From Myxococcales bacterium (GTDB taxonomy: Bacteria; Myxococcota_A; Polyangia; Haliangiales; Haliangiaceae): a DNA stretch of 64,000 nt. Under the pieces are notes generated by a model. The model saw only the letters and a program-made list of their open reading frames with translations. It was not told the origin of the DNA and did no database searches. The translations under genes and the position numbers were made by a program. Numbering within the stretch: position 1 is the stretch's first letter; each line of letters starts with the position of its first letter. Location of the stretch: the NCBI GenBank assembly GCA_016716835.1, contig JADJUW010000001.1, positions 2,756,001-2,820,000 on the forward strand. The letters run 5' to 3'. Positions 36,707 to 45,885 of this stretch are shown in pieces.

Positions 36707-37509
36707 CGCAAGCGACGCCTAAAGCCACAGACGAGCTCGCCGACGGCGGCATGCCGTTTTTGGAGCACCTGCGTGAACTGTCGGGCCGGCTGCGCAATGC
36801 CATGATCGCGTTCCTCCTCGCCTTTGGCGCGTGCTGGTACTTCTCCGAAGAGATCTATGCCTGGCTGATGGTGCCGCTGCAGAACGCGTGGGCCGCTAGC
36901 CCTAACCTTACCGAGCCGATGGAAATGCATTTTGCGGCGCTGCTCGAGCCGTTTTGGGTCTACATGTCCGTGGCGCTCTGGGCCGGCATCTTCGTGTCGT
37001 CGCCTTTTACGTTTTATCAGCTATGGAGCTTTATTGCGCCGGGGCTCTACAAGCGCGAGCGCAACATCGGCATCGCATTTGCGATCGCGTCCGCGGGCTT
37101 CTTTTGCGCAGGCGCCGCGTTTTGCTACTACCTCGTGCTCGATCCTATGTACGGTTATTTCCTCAGCTTTGCCGTACCCGGCCGAACGCCGACGTTGTTC
37201 ATGACGCAGTACCTCGATCTGACGCGCAACATGATGCTCGGCTTTGGCGCCATCTTCGAGCTGCCCATCTTCATCATGGTGCTCGCCGCGCTCGGCCTGG
37301 TCACCCACCGCAGCCTGTGGAAATTCAATCGCTGGTTCGTCATCTTGGCGTTCATCATCGGCGCCATCCTGACGCCGTCACCCGACGTGGTCACGCAGTG
37401 CCTCATGGCCTTCCCCATGATCGCGCTCTACAACGTCGCTATCATCGGCGCCTACTTCATCACCAAGGGCCGCGAGCGCAAGGCCGCCGCCGAGCTCGCC
37501 GACGACTAA
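36703..37509 (+). CDS. tatC: Sec-independent translocase subunit TatC
   Basis: A 268-residue polytopic protein with six predicted membrane helices and the TatC signature: 'MPFLEHLRELSGRLRNA' at the N-terminus, then 'FSPFTFYQLW'-like loop ('SPFTFYQLWSFIAPGLY', residues ~92-108) and 'FELPIFIMVLAALGLV'. It recognises twin-arginine signal peptides. It overlaps tatB by four bases and ends about 100 bp before a secreted protein gene. Confidence 0.96.
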   Translation: MTQATPKATDELADGGMPFLEHLRELSGRLRNAMIAFLLAFGACWYFSEEIYAWLMVPLQNAWAASPNLTEPMEMHFAALLEPFWVYMSVALWAGIFVSSPFTFYQLWSFIAPGLYKRERNIGIAFAIASAGFFCAGAAFCYYLVLDPMYGYFLSFAVPGRTPTLFMTQYLDLTRNMMLGFGAIFELPIFIMVLAALGLVTHRSLWKFNRWFVILAFIIGAILTPSPDVVTQCLMAFPMIALYNVAIIGAYFITKGRERKAAAELADD

Positions 37510-37607
37510 GCAGGCGCGGCGCATCGCGGCTGGCGGTCGAGTAAAACGTTATTGCTTGTTAGCCGAGGCGCCTCGCCAACGCCGCGCCGGTCGCTTAGCG
37601 TGACGAC

Positions 37608-38135
37608 ATGAATGCTCGCCGCTTTGCGATGACTGCCGGGTTCACCAGCGCGCTTGTCGCAACCTTAGCGTTGGTCGCCAGCCACCTTAGCGCGGGTTGC
37701 GATCTATGTGGCTATGGCGGCAAACGCTGCAGCGAGCCATGGCTTGCCGCCGAGGTCACGGCTGCCACCGGCGAGCCGAGCATGTACGATCTTGGCTGCC
37801 TCGCCACCTTGCCGGTCGGCGAAAGCACGCAGATGTTTCTCTATTGGTTCGACGACACCGGCGAGCATAGCTACAAGTTTGCCGACGTCGAGGTTGTCGA
37901 CGTCGCGCCGACGCTGGCCATCCAAACCTCAGCGCGGGTGGCTGATACCAAGTGGGATCGTGACGCCTGGACGCTTGATCTCACCGCCACCTCTATCGGG
38001 GAGGCGTGGATCACGCTAACGCCAGACTCACCGGCGCGCGCGCTTACCTTTGCGTTTGCGACCATCGCCGCCGGCGAGGCCACCGTCTATATCGACCCCG
38101 AATTCCACCCCGCCGCGTGCGAACCCGCTTCGTAG
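37608..38135 (+). CDS. Hypothetical secreted protein
   Basis: A 175-residue protein with an Ala/Leu-rich signal segment (residues ~8-30, 'LSAGC' at its end) and four further Cys in the first third ('CDLCGYGGKRC'). The mature part is beta-rich ('QMFLYWFDDTGEHSYKFADVEVVD' in two pieces), ending with Thr/Ala-rich strands. It might be a lipoprotein. No family recognised. It is followed by the tRNA-Gly gene 61 bp downstream. Confidence 0.6.
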   Translation: MNARRFAMTAGFTSALVATLALVASHLSAGCDLCGYGGKRCSEPWLAAEVTAATGEPSMYDLGCLATLPVGESTQMFLYWFDDTGEHSYKFADVEVVDVAPTLAIQTSARVADTKWDRDAWTLDLTATSIGEAWITLTPDSPARALTFAFATIAAGEATVYIDPEFHPAACEPAS

Positions 38136-38196
38136 CCGCGCGCAGTTGTCGCCCCGCGCTTGACTCCTGCCCCCATTGCGCTAGTTTCGCCTCGTC

Positions 38197-38259
<63 letters not shown>

Positions 38260-38272
<13 letters not shown>

Positions 38273-38488
38273 CCTCACTTCGTTCGGCGGACCGGCGTGC
38301 TGTTCTTCGAACAGCTGGTCGGTGCAAACACCGACCACGGGATTGCGACACCTTCGGCTGCGAACCCGTACCCCGCTCCACTTCGCTGCGCTCCGCGGAT
38401 CAGGGTGCTGTTCTTCGAACAGCTGGTCGGTGCAAACACCGACCACGGGATTGCGACACCTTCGGCTGCGAATCCGTACCCCGCTCCA
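38260..38488 (+). repeat. Tandem 108-bp repeats containing the tRNA-Gly 3' end
   Basis: The word GTACCCCGCTCCA, the last 13 bases of the tRNA gene, occurs at 38260, 38368 and 38476, giving two full units of exactly 108 bp and a third end. Each unit contains two strong hairpins: CTGTTC-TTC-GAACAG and GGTCGGTG-CAAA-CACCGACC, plus 'CACGGGATTGCGACACC'. The arrangement is like the rtT repeats after tyrT in Escherichia coli. It is not coding and not a CRISPR. Confidence 0.9.
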
Positions 38489-38542
38489 CCTCACTTCGTT
38501 CGGCTGATTCGGGTGACGTAGCCAATCGTTCGGCGTCTGGGA

Positions 38543-38905
38543 TTAGGACTTAACGATGACGTTAAACTCTCCCGTGGTTAAGCGTTTCATATCAAAGGGC
38601 ATAGCGCCTTTGAAATTTTCTGGCTGCATGAGCGGGTCTTTATGAACCTTGGCGGTTACTTGGTTTCGATGAGCTTTTGATTTGTAAACCACAAAGGCGA
38701 AAATAACTGTTTCGTCTGGTTTTAGCTTGCAGAGCTTCGTAAACGGCACGCCCCACTCGCTATCAAGCTTGGCCCCCACACACTCGTAGTAGTCGAGCGC
38801 CCCGTGCTTCATCCAAACGTTGCGCCCAATCGTGGCCATTTTTTTATATGCTTTCAGCTTGCGCTTTTCTAGGGGCATGATGAAACCATCGACGTATCTG
38901 CTCAT
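38543..38905 (-). CDS. DUF1428-family protein
   Basis: A 120-residue small cytoplasmic protein beginning 'MSRYVDGFIMPLEKRKLKAYKK', the DUF1428 opening, with the following 'KHGALDYYECVG' and 'ETVIFAFVVYKSKAHRNQV'. The family adopts a ferredoxin-like dimeric fold of unknown biochemical role. It has its own start and no operon partner; the gap on its 5' side holds a MITE. G+C is lower than in most of the window. Confidence 0.9.
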   Translation of the reverse strand: MSRYVDGFIMPLEKRKLKAYKKMATIGRNVWMKHGALDYYECVGAKLDSEWGVPFTKLCKLKPDETVIFAFVVYKSKAHRNQVTAKVHKDPLMQPENFKGAMPFDMKRLTTGEFNVIVKS

Positions 38906-39000
38906 AAGATGCCTTTCATGAGGGTGTTGAACCGTAGTTAAGCAAATTTACATTATGCGTGGCTGTCGCCGTGCGCAATATGCCAGTCATCGGACACCCC

Positions 39001-39175
39001 CTAGTGTTGTGATCGTAAAATTTTGAGCCATCAGACTTGGTCTGCTTCCGTGGGGCGTCGTTAAAAAATGCTCACTTATTCCAATAAACTCGCATTTTTA
39101 TGCCTCGCCCCACGAAACCATACCGGCGTCTGAACCGCTGGCGCTTGGCTCAGAACTTTACGATCACAACACTAG
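39001..39175. mobile_element. 175-bp foldback element (MITE, IS630/mariner-like)
   Basis: The first 30 bases, starting CTAGTGTTGTGATCG, are the reverse complement of the last 30, ending CGATCACAACACTAG, with 28 of 30 positions matching. Inside is another inverted pair (CGTGGGGCG...CGCCCCACG and TAAAAAATGC...GCATTTTTA), so the whole element folds on itself. There is no gene inside. Insertion at CTAG with TA at each end fits the IS630/mariner target habit. The rest of 38906-39215 shows no gene; GGTATACC and GTATAC lie near 39188-39207. Confidence 0.85.
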
Positions 39176-39215
39176 CGCGCCTCAAATAGGTATACCCAGA
39201 GGTATACGCTTGGTC

Positions 39216-40043
39216 TCAGGCTTGCCGGGTGTGCTGCCGTCGGCGCGGCGCGAGGGCGGCGAGGATGACGAGCATGGCGACGATCGAGGCGCCACCGGGA
39301 AAGGTGGCCGGCGCAATGCTGCAGCCGGCGCCGGTGCGGTCATCGGCGCTTTTGTCGATTGAAAATTGTGCCGGCTCGCTCTCGAGCCCGCTGGCCGAGA
39401 TCGCCACGACCGCGAAGTCGTCTTGCACCGAGGTACCCACGCCTGCGATGGCTACGCCGCTTTGGTCCAACGACTCCGCACGCAAGGCGGGGTTCGACGG
39501 ATCGGTGGTTATGTAGAGGCGATAACCGATGGTGTTGGGATCGAAGGGACCTTCGAAGGAAATGTCTACGTAGTATCGCGCCTCGATCGCGCTGGAACAC
39601 CCATTTTCGTTTTCGAAAAACGTGGTGTCGACTTCGTCGATCACGGGCGGCGTGGGCCGCTGATCGGGGCCATCACCTGTCGTAAAGGTGATGGTTTGGT
39701 CGGGGCAACCCGAGGAACCTGGCAGGTTGCCAGTCGTGGTGACGTTTAGCGAATAGAGCGTGTTTGGCGCGAGCACCTCTGGCAGCGCCGTGAACCGCGC
39801 TGACCCGTCGAAACTAAGCGCGAGCGGAGAGGCGCCTTCGGTCGAGAGTTCGAGGGCGCCTTCGTAAAGCGACCACAGCGCCGTGTTGGTGGGAATTCCG
39901 CTGGCACCATCACGGGGAAAAAAAACTTCCGCACAATGTGGATTGGGGAGGCATGCCTCGGCCGGTGTGGGTGACGCTGCCCATGCGCCCGCGGCGAAAG
40001 CGCCAAGCGTGCACGCGACGGAACGGATGCGGACGTGCTTCAT
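39216..40043 (-). CDS. Secreted protein with MYXO-CTERM-like tail
   Basis: A 275-residue protein with a signal peptide ('GAFAAGAWAASPTPAEA'), a beta-rich Ig-like body ('PTNTALWSLYEGA', 'NTLYSLNVTTTG', 'SEPAQFSIDKS') and a C-terminal 'GAGCS' followed by a hydrophobic helix and 'APRRRQ'. The tail matches the MYXO-CTERM pattern, a myxobacterial sorting signal for cell-surface anchoring. The function of the body is unknown. It is a single gene. Confidence 0.8.
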   Translation of the reverse strand: MKHVRIRSVACTLGAFAAGAWAASPTPAEACLPNPHCAEVFFPRDGASGIPTNTALWSLYEGALELSTEGASPLALSFDGSARFTALPEVLAPNTLYSLNVTTTGNLPGSSGCPDQTITFTTGDGPDQRPTPPVIDEVDTTFFENENGCSSAIEARYYVDISFEGPFDPNTIGYRLYITTDPSNPALRAESLDQSGVAIAGVGTSVQDDFAVVAISASGLESEPAQFSIDKSADDRTGAGCSIAPATFPGGASIVAMLVILAALAPRRRQHTRQA

Positions 40044-40150
40044 TTACCAAACGTACGGGCAGCCCGGGCTCGCAGTCAATCTGTGGTGGCTGGTCAGGTC
40101 GTGGCCCTTGTCACGTCGGCTGGGGTCGCCAACGCAGCCAAGCGCCAAGG

Positions 40151-41089
40151 CTACCGCGACACCTTCGACGGGCGCATCGGCAGGCGGTCGACTTCCGAGT
40201 TTTGGTAGTCGAACTCGGTTTCGGCGGCGGCGTCTTCTTGGTGCCAGAGGCCCCAACCTTGCTGGTCGGCCTCCATGTCGGCGAGCAGCTCAGGCGTTAG
40301 CGACGACGTGGCCTGCTCGAGGCCAACCGGCGTTAGCGACAAGCCGGCCAGGATCAGCGCCTTGTTGGCTAGGCCGTCGCCGAGGTGATCGCCCCAGCGC
40401 GCCGCCTTGATTTCCAGCCCCGCCCGATCGGGGTTGTAAACGAAGTGGTCCTCCCACAGACACGCTTGCGGTGAATAGGGCCAGGCGTCGGCAACGACAA
40501 GTTCGTTATCCGGAAATTCTTGTGGATCGCAGATGTCGCCCAAGACGACGAACACGTGGTCGACGTCGGCATACATTGCGCGTTGCACCGCGACGCCCTT
40601 GGCGACGCTATTCAAATAGGTGTAGGCCACCGCGGCGTACTCGAAGCAATTGCCGCCGCTCAAGTACTCAGCCTTGGCCGCGACCGCGGCCTCGGGGTCG
40701 GCGTCGGCGATGGCCTGGGCCTCGGGCGTGAGCTTCCACCACGCGCGGGTGCGAATGACGTCAGTGCGATAGTAGGCGTTGCCATCGCTGCTGCGAATGG
40801 CGTCGAGCTGATTGCCCTGAAACTCGATGACGCGCCGGGTGTGATCGATCGCCTGCTGCGCGAGCCGCAAATACTCGAGCGCGCGGCGCGAGACCACCTT
40901 GCGCGGCGTGGGTGGGGCCTCGCCGGTGCCACCCTCGCTGGCCGCAGCTTGCTCGCGTACATCGAGCCGCGCGAGCTCTGCAATGGGGCTCATGTTGCCC
41001 TGGGCAGCTTGGTCGCTGGCGGCGGCGGTCGGCCGCGCATCTAGCGCATCCGGCGCAGCGACGTAGTCCGTGGCAAGGTGTCGGCGCAC
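40151..41089 (-). CDS. Papain/transglutaminase-like cysteine-hydrolase protein
   Basis: A 312-residue protein with a Pro/Ala-rich N-terminus. Residues ~140-205 show a papain-like triad pattern: 'GGNCFEYAAVAYTYL' (nucleophile Cys), 'DHVFVVLGD' (His) and 'VVADAWPY' (Asp). This order and spacing resemble the papain-like effector domains found in eCIS and contact-dependent toxins, where they cut or modify host proteins. No signal peptide is seen, as with eCIS cargo. There are no secretion genes in the window, so a cytoplasmic hydrolase is equally possible. Motif evidence only. Confidence 0.55.
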   Translation of the reverse strand: MRRHLATDYVAAPDALDARPTAAASDQAAQGNMSPIAELARLDVREQAAASEGGTGEAPPTPRKVVSRRALEYLRLAQQAIDHTRRVIEFQGNQLDAIRSSDGNAYYRTDVIRTRAWWKLTPEAQAIADADPEAAVAAKAEYLSGGNCFEYAAVAYTYLNSVAKGVAVQRAMYADVDHVFVVLGDICDPQEFPDNELVVADAWPYSPQACLWEDHFVYNPDRAGLEIKAARWGDHLGDGLANKALILAGLSLTPVGLEQATSSLTPELLADMEADQQGWGLWHQEDAAAETEFDYQNSEVDRLPMRPSKVSR

Positions 41090-41233
41090 TGCGCTTCAAT
41101 TAGGACAGATTGGCTTGGTCGAGACAACCCAAATGCGCCTTAGCCGGCGCTAGGGCCCTTAGAATTAGGGTTGCCAAACGCGGTGCATTATCGCCTGGCA
41201 GCGCCCATGGCTGGCCGCTGGCAATTGCCTGGC

Positions 41234-41911
41234 CTAGGCTGGCAGCGCCCAGTCAATTGGCGTCGCGCCGTGCGCGGCGAGATAGGCGTTGGCCTGCGAG
41301 AAGTGGAGGCAGCCAGAGAACGCGCCCCCGGCGAGGGGCGATGGGTGCGCCGCCTCGAGCACCAGGTGCTTGCGCGCGTCGATGAGCTCGCGCTTCTTGC
41401 GCGCAAAGCCGCCCCATAGCATAAACACCACGTGCTCGCGCTGGCGAGAAATAGTGGCGATGACTTCGTCGGTAAAGGTCTGCCAGCCAATTTTTTGATG
41501 CGACTGCGGCGCGTTGTGCTGCACCGTCAGCATGGCGTTGAGCAAGAACACGCCCTGCTGCGCCCACGCGGTTAGATCGCCGTGCGTTGGCATCGGCACG
41601 CCGAGGTCGCGCCCGAGTTCTTTGTAGATATTGAGCAACGACGGCGGGATGCGCTTGCCGCGCGGCACCGAGAACGAAAGGCCCATGGCTTCGCCGGGGT
41701 TGTGGTACGGGTCTTGCCCTAGGATCACCACCTTGACCGCGGCGATCGGCGTGGACGCAAAGGCATTGAAGATTAGCGGCCCTGGGGGATAGACCACCTT
41801 GCCCGCGGCTTTTTCGGCCTTGAGGTGCGCGCTGAGCTGCCGCATATACGGCTTGGCAAACTCGTCGTGAAGCGCCGCCTTCCAGCTAGCCTCGATCTGC
41901 GCGTCGCTCAT
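41234..41911 (-). CDS. ung: Uracil-DNA glycosylase
   Basis: A 225-residue family 1 enzyme with the water-activating motif 'GQDPYH' (65-70), the uracil pocket 'NPGEAMGLSFSVP' and the DNA-intercalating 'HPSPLAGG' (189-196; the usual Leu is present). It removes uracil from DNA as the first step of base excision repair. The ATG at 41911 is in the 39-bp gap before the divergent DUF885 gene. Confidence 0.97.
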   Translation of the reverse strand: MSDAQIEASWKAALHDEFAKPYMRQLSAHLKAEKAAGKVVYPPGPLIFNAFASTPIAAVKVVILGQDPYHNPGEAMGLSFSVPRGKRIPPSLLNIYKELGRDLGVPMPTHGDLTAWAQQGVFLLNAMLTVQHNAPQSHQKIGWQTFTDEVIATISRQREHVVFMLWGGFARKKRELIDARKHLVLEAAHPSPLAGGAFSGCLHFSQANAYLAAHGATPIDWALPA

Positions 41912-41948
41912 GCTCGTTCATACTACGATTTATAGTACAACGCGGGCC

Positions 41949-43886
41949 ATGTCGAACCCTACAAGATGGCTGCGTTCGCTAGCCGTGGTGCTTTGCGTGA
42001 TAACGGGGTGTGCCAAGCCGGCGGGCCGCGGCGAACGTGGCCAGGTTGAGGCCGCGGACCACGGCTCGGTCGCGCTAACCTCGATACCAGCTGATGTACG
42101 CGCGGCGGCAACGGCGGGCGTTACCAGCAAGGCGCTTGCCGACGTGCTGGCCTTGCACTGGGATGCGCGTATGCACCGAGAGCCGATTTGGGCCACCATG
42201 CTCGGCGATCACCGCTTTGACGACCGCCTGCCCGATCGCAGCACCAAGGCGCTGAGCTACGACGACGAGATCGATCGCGCCGCGCTTGCCGCCGCAAAGC
42301 GCATTGATGTGACGGCCCTAAGCGCGCAGGACGCCATCACGCACCGTTTGTTCGTTGAGGATTTGCAGGCATCGATCGACGTCACGGCCTGCCATCTTGA
42401 AGAATGGGTGATTTCGCCCCGTGATAACGAATTGGTGCAGTGGGCGTACCTCCCCGAGCTGCATAGCTTTGAAACGCTTGAAGACGCCGAGCATTTCGCG
42501 ACTCGGCTGGCGGCGATCCCAGAGGCAGTTGCGCAAGCCACGGCGGCGTTGCGGCGCGGCTACGATCGGGGCGCGGTGGCGTCGCGCGCCACGCTCGAGC
42601 TGACGCTGGCGCAACTCGACGCTGAACTTGCCAAGGACTACCGCGCCTCGGGGTTTGCCGACGCCAGCCGAAAGGTGCGCGCCCGCGGTGATGAACCGGC
42701 CCGCGCCGCCGAGCGCGCGCGATGGCTGACCCTGGCAGACGCCCTCGACGACAAGGTCGGGCCGCAGATCTTTAAAGCGTTTTCCGATTATCGCCACTTC
42801 ATTCGCACCACGTTGCTGCCGGCGGCGCGCGGCGAGCAAGAAGGCATCGGAGCAATCGTTGGCGGCGACGCATGTTATCTCGCGCTGATGCGCAAGCATC
42901 TCGGCACGGCCACAACGGCCAAAGAGTTACATGAGCTAGGCCTCGCCGAGGGGCGACGGATCGACGCCGAGATCGTAACCCTGGCGGAGCGCCTGGTGCG
43001 CGCGAAGCAACTCAAGGTCGCGGGCGTCACGCCGCGTACCATGACGTCGATGTCACCAACTGTCGCCGTGATCGCAGGGGCGCTGCGCGACGATCCTTCA
43101 AATTACTTCAGCTCGGCGGAGGAGCTGCTGGCCACGGGGCAGCAAATGCTCGATCGCGCAAATGCCGCGGTACCAACGTTTTTCGGCGTCACGCCCAAGG
43201 CGCCATGCGTGGTCCGCGAGGTCCCGGCGCACGAGGCGCCTTATCAAACAATTGCCTACTACCGCGAGGCGCGCATCGATGGCAGCAAGCCTGGCGAATA
43301 CTTTATCAACGTCTACCAACCGACAACGCGCCCCAAGTTTGAATTCGCCGCGTTATCGTTTCACGAGGCGGTGCCGGGGCATCACCTGCAGATCGCGATT
43401 GCGCAAGAACTTGGCGACATGCCGGCGTTCCGCAAGCACATGGGCTCGACGGCCTTTGTCGAGGGCTGGGCGCTCTACGCCGAGCACCTGGCGCACGAGA
43501 TGGGGCTTTATGAAAACGACTTGCAACGTCTTGGTGCCGCGAGCATGGAGGCGTGGCGCGCCGCGCGCCTCGTCGTCGACACCGGCATCCACGCCTTTGG
43601 CTGGACCCGCGCGCAGGCCGTCGCTTACATGCGCGAGCACACGTTGCTCGCCGACAACAACATCGCCAACGAAGTAGATCGTTACATTAGCTGGCCGGCT
43701 CAAGCGCTAGCTTACAAGGCAGGGCAGCTGCACATCTTGCAACTGCGTGCCCGGGCGCAGGCGACACTCGGCAGTCGCTTTGACTTGGCCGCATTCCACG
43801 ATCAAGTGCTGCGGCAAGGCGCCGTAACGCTGCCGGTGCTCGAGGCGCAGATCGACGCGTGGCTAAAGACGTCGCGCGACCGCTAG
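41949..43886 (+). CDS. DUF885 metallopeptidase-like lipoprotein
   Basis: A 645-residue protein from ATG 41949 with a signal peptide and lipobox 'VLCVITGCAKP'. An all-helical M1/M32-like catalytic domain follows; the zinc site 'SFHEAVPGHHLQ' (HEAxPGHH) is near residue 470, with a later 'FVEGWALYAEHL' Glu-rich helix supplying the third ligand. The DUF885 family is treated as secreted metallopeptidases, substrates unknown. It is the only gene in its direction here and converges with cdsA (4-bp overlap at the stops). Confidence 0.92.
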   Translation: MSNPTRWLRSLAVVLCVITGCAKPAGRGERGQVEAADHGSVALTSIPADVRAAATAGVTSKALADVLALHWDARMHREPIWATMLGDHRFDDRLPDRSTKALSYDDEIDRAALAAAKRIDVTALSAQDAITHRLFVEDLQASIDVTACHLEEWVISPRDNELVQWAYLPELHSFETLEDAEHFATRLAAIPEAVAQATAALRRGYDRGAVASRATLELTLAQLDAELAKDYRASGFADASRKVRARGDEPARAAERARWLTLADALDDKVGPQIFKAFSDYRHFIRTTLLPAARGEQEGIGAIVGGDACYLALMRKHLGTATTAKELHELGLAEGRRIDAEIVTLAERLVRAKQLKVAGVTPRTMTSMSPTVAVIAGALRDDPSNYFSSAEELLATGQQMLDRANAAVPTFFGVTPKAPCVVREVPAHEAPYQTIAYYREARIDGSKPGEYFINVYQPTTRPKFEFAALSFHEAVPGHHLQIAIAQELGDMPAFRKHMGSTAFVEGWALYAEHLAHEMGLYENDLQRLGAASMEAWRAARLVVDTGIHAFGWTRAQAVAYMREHTLLADNNIANEVDRYISWPAQALAYKAGQLHILQLRARAQATLGSRFDLAAFHDQVLRQGAVTLPVLEAQIDAWLKTSRDR

Positions 43887-44749
43887 CTAAAAAATACAGG
43901 CCGCAGCAAAAAATACAGATAGACAAATGGCGCAATAAACAGCACGGCGTCGACACGGTCCAGCATGCCGCCGTGTCCCGGCAGCAGCGATCCGGAATCC
44001 TTGATGCCGCGTGCGCGCTTGACCAGGGACTCTGCCAGATCGCCCACTTGACCAAGCACGTTGCCGACAATGCCGAGGATTGCGACGTCGACCCATGAAA
44101 GCGCGTCCCAGCGGATTAGCTTCATGAGCGCGACGGCGAGCAAAGAGCCAAGCACGCCGCCGTAAGCGCCCGCCCACGTTTTTTTGGGGCTGACGGCCTC
44201 GTAGAGCTTTTTGTTGCCAAAGAACCGGCCACCAAAGTACGCGGCGGTATCACCGAACCACGCGATGGTCAGCACGAGCAAGACGGCGTCGCCGCCATGC
44301 GGGCCAAAGTCGCGCTTGGCCATGGCGACGGTCATGAACAGCAGCCCGGCGTAAACAATGCCCATGGTCGAAAATGCCATGTTGATCGCCGAGGTCTCGA
44401 CGTCGCGAAAGCGAAACAGAAAGTAAATCGCGGGCCCGAGCACCGCCACCGCGATGGCGAGGATTGGCCCGGTCGCAAGCAGCAGGCCGCCCGAAATCCC
44501 CGTCACGCCAAGCGCGTCAGGATTCATCCAATAAAAGATCGAGATCGCCGCGGCGCCCATCATAAGCATCGCGCGCTTATGGCCAGGCTCGGTGAGCGTC
44601 ATGTTGAAAAATTCGCGCATGGCAAGGATTGACGCGATGGTCACCACGCCCGCGATCAGTACCGACTCGGGCCGGTACATCAGATAAATGAGCGCGGGCG
44701 CCGCGATGACGGCCACCAAGAACCGGGATGCCAAGTTGCCTAGTGCCAT
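43883..44749 (-). CDS. cdsA: Phosphatidate cytidylyltransferase
   Basis: A 288-residue membrane enzyme with eight hydrophobic segments and the C-terminal signature: 'WFGDTAAYFGGRFFG', then 'SLVKRARGIKDSGSLLPGHGGMLDRVD' (in two parts). It makes CDP-diacylglycerol from phosphatidate and CTP at the inner membrane, the entry point of phospholipid synthesis. Start ATG 44749. No frr, dxr or uppS neighbours are seen, so it is not in the usual cluster. Confidence 0.96.
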   Translation of the reverse strand: MALGNLASRFLVAVIAAPALIYLMYRPESVLIAGVVTIASILAMREFFNMTLTEPGHKRAMLMMGAAAISIFYWMNPDALGVTGISGGLLLATGPILAIAVAVLGPAIYFLFRFRDVETSAINMAFSTMGIVYAGLLFMTVAMAKRDFGPHGGDAVLLVLTIAWFGDTAAYFGGRFFGNKKLYEAVSPKKTWAGAYGGVLGSLLAVALMKLIRWDALSWVDVAILGIVGNVLGQVGDLAESLVKRARGIKDSGSLLPGHGGMLDRVDAVLFIAPFVYLYFLLRPVFFS

Positions 44750-44816
44750 GGTGGCCCGTGCTAGCGCACCGCTGGGGCGGCGTCAACCTCGGGTTGTGAG
44801 CAAGCGTCGGTCCGGC

Positions 44817-45785
44817 CTACGGACATGCGCTAGATTCGACGTTTTCGGGCAAGGTATCGCAATCGTCCCAGGTTGGGAAAAACCCATTGGTGGGATCAGT
44901 CGGATACGCCTTGTCATCGCGGCTGTCGTGCTGATGCGAGGTTTCCATGTCGACAAGGTGCGCCGCGAACTGTGCGCGATAGAGCTCAAACAGGGCTAGC
45001 TCCTCAGGCGTAGCGTGGTTGCTAAGATAGCTCGCGACGAGCGCATCAATGTAGCCATGCAGGCTCCAGAACGTCATATTAAAGATATTCGTGTGCGGGC
45101 GGCCGAGGTTTACGCGCGAGCTTGGGTCCGCCAGTAGGCTGTGAATTTCGTTATGAAAGCCGACGCCGGTCGTGTTGTCGAGGCGGTACTTGAAGGCCTC
45201 GGGCTCTTCGCTTCGGCGGCGCAGGCGCGTCCAAAGATACTGCGTGTACGAGTCGAGCGACGAAAATTCGCTCGCGGGCAAAAGCTCGTCGCGCAAGGAG
45301 CGAACAAAAATTTCGCCCTCGAGGTTGTCGGCCATGAAGAGCGGCGCCGCAAAATCCTGCCAGCCATCAAGGACCTCGCCAAAGGTCGCGGTCTCGAGAT
45401 AGTCGACCGCAACGGTGCCAAACCGGTCGCGCAAAAATTCAATCATGGCTCGGTGCATCGCGGCGGCCTCAATGGCGCTCGCCGGATCGCCCTCTTGCAG
45501 CGCGGCCGGTGCTACGCCAGCCGCCGCCAGCGCCCGGATATACGGTTCATCGACAATGACGTACCACTGCCGCGCGCCATGCCACTCGTAGTGCATGGTC
45601 GGCCAGCCATGCTGCACCATGTAATCAAACGGCGCCTGCGGAATAATGTCGACGACCGCGCCATCCCACGCCATCTTGTCGCCACCCTCATGCGCGTGCG
45701 GATCGCCCACGTCGGCCAGACAAGCCGCCTGGGCCAAGGCGCTGATCACTGCGGTCGCCGCCAGGCCATTGGTTTGCCACTTCAT
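44817..45785 (-). CDS. Secreted protein, possibly tyrosinase-like
   Basis: A 322-residue protein with a signal segment ending 'AQAACLA', so possibly a lipoprotein. The C-terminal half contains 'GFHNEIHSLLADP' and 'IFNMTFWSLHGYIDAL', a His-x3-His followed by Phe-Trp-x2-His-x2-Ile-Asp arrangement similar to the copper B site of tyrosinase/hemocyanin proteins. A matching copper A site is not obvious in the N-terminal half, so this is only suggestive. It is a single gene upstream of cdsA in direction; no operon partner. Confidence 0.5.
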   Translation of the reverse strand: MKWQTNGLAATAVISALAQAACLADVGDPHAHEGGDKMAWDGAVVDIIPQAPFDYMVQHGWPTMHYEWHGARQWYVIVDEPYIRALAAAGVAPAALQEGDPASAIEAAAMHRAMIEFLRDRFGTVAVDYLETATFGEVLDGWQDFAAPLFMADNLEGEIFVRSLRDELLPASEFSSLDSYTQYLWTRLRRRSEEPEAFKYRLDNTTGVGFHNEIHSLLADPSSRVNLGRPHTNIFNMTFWSLHGYIDALVASYLSNHATPEELALFELYRAQFAAHLVDMETSHQHDSRDDKAYPTDPTNGFFPTWDDCDTLPENVESSACP

Positions 45786-45885
45786 TGCGGCGATTGTCGC
45801 AAGCTCGCGTCAGCGCCGCAAGGCCCACATGCGCGCACACGGCGCGGGCCGAGGTCACGTCGCGGACGACGGCGCCACCGCGTGC

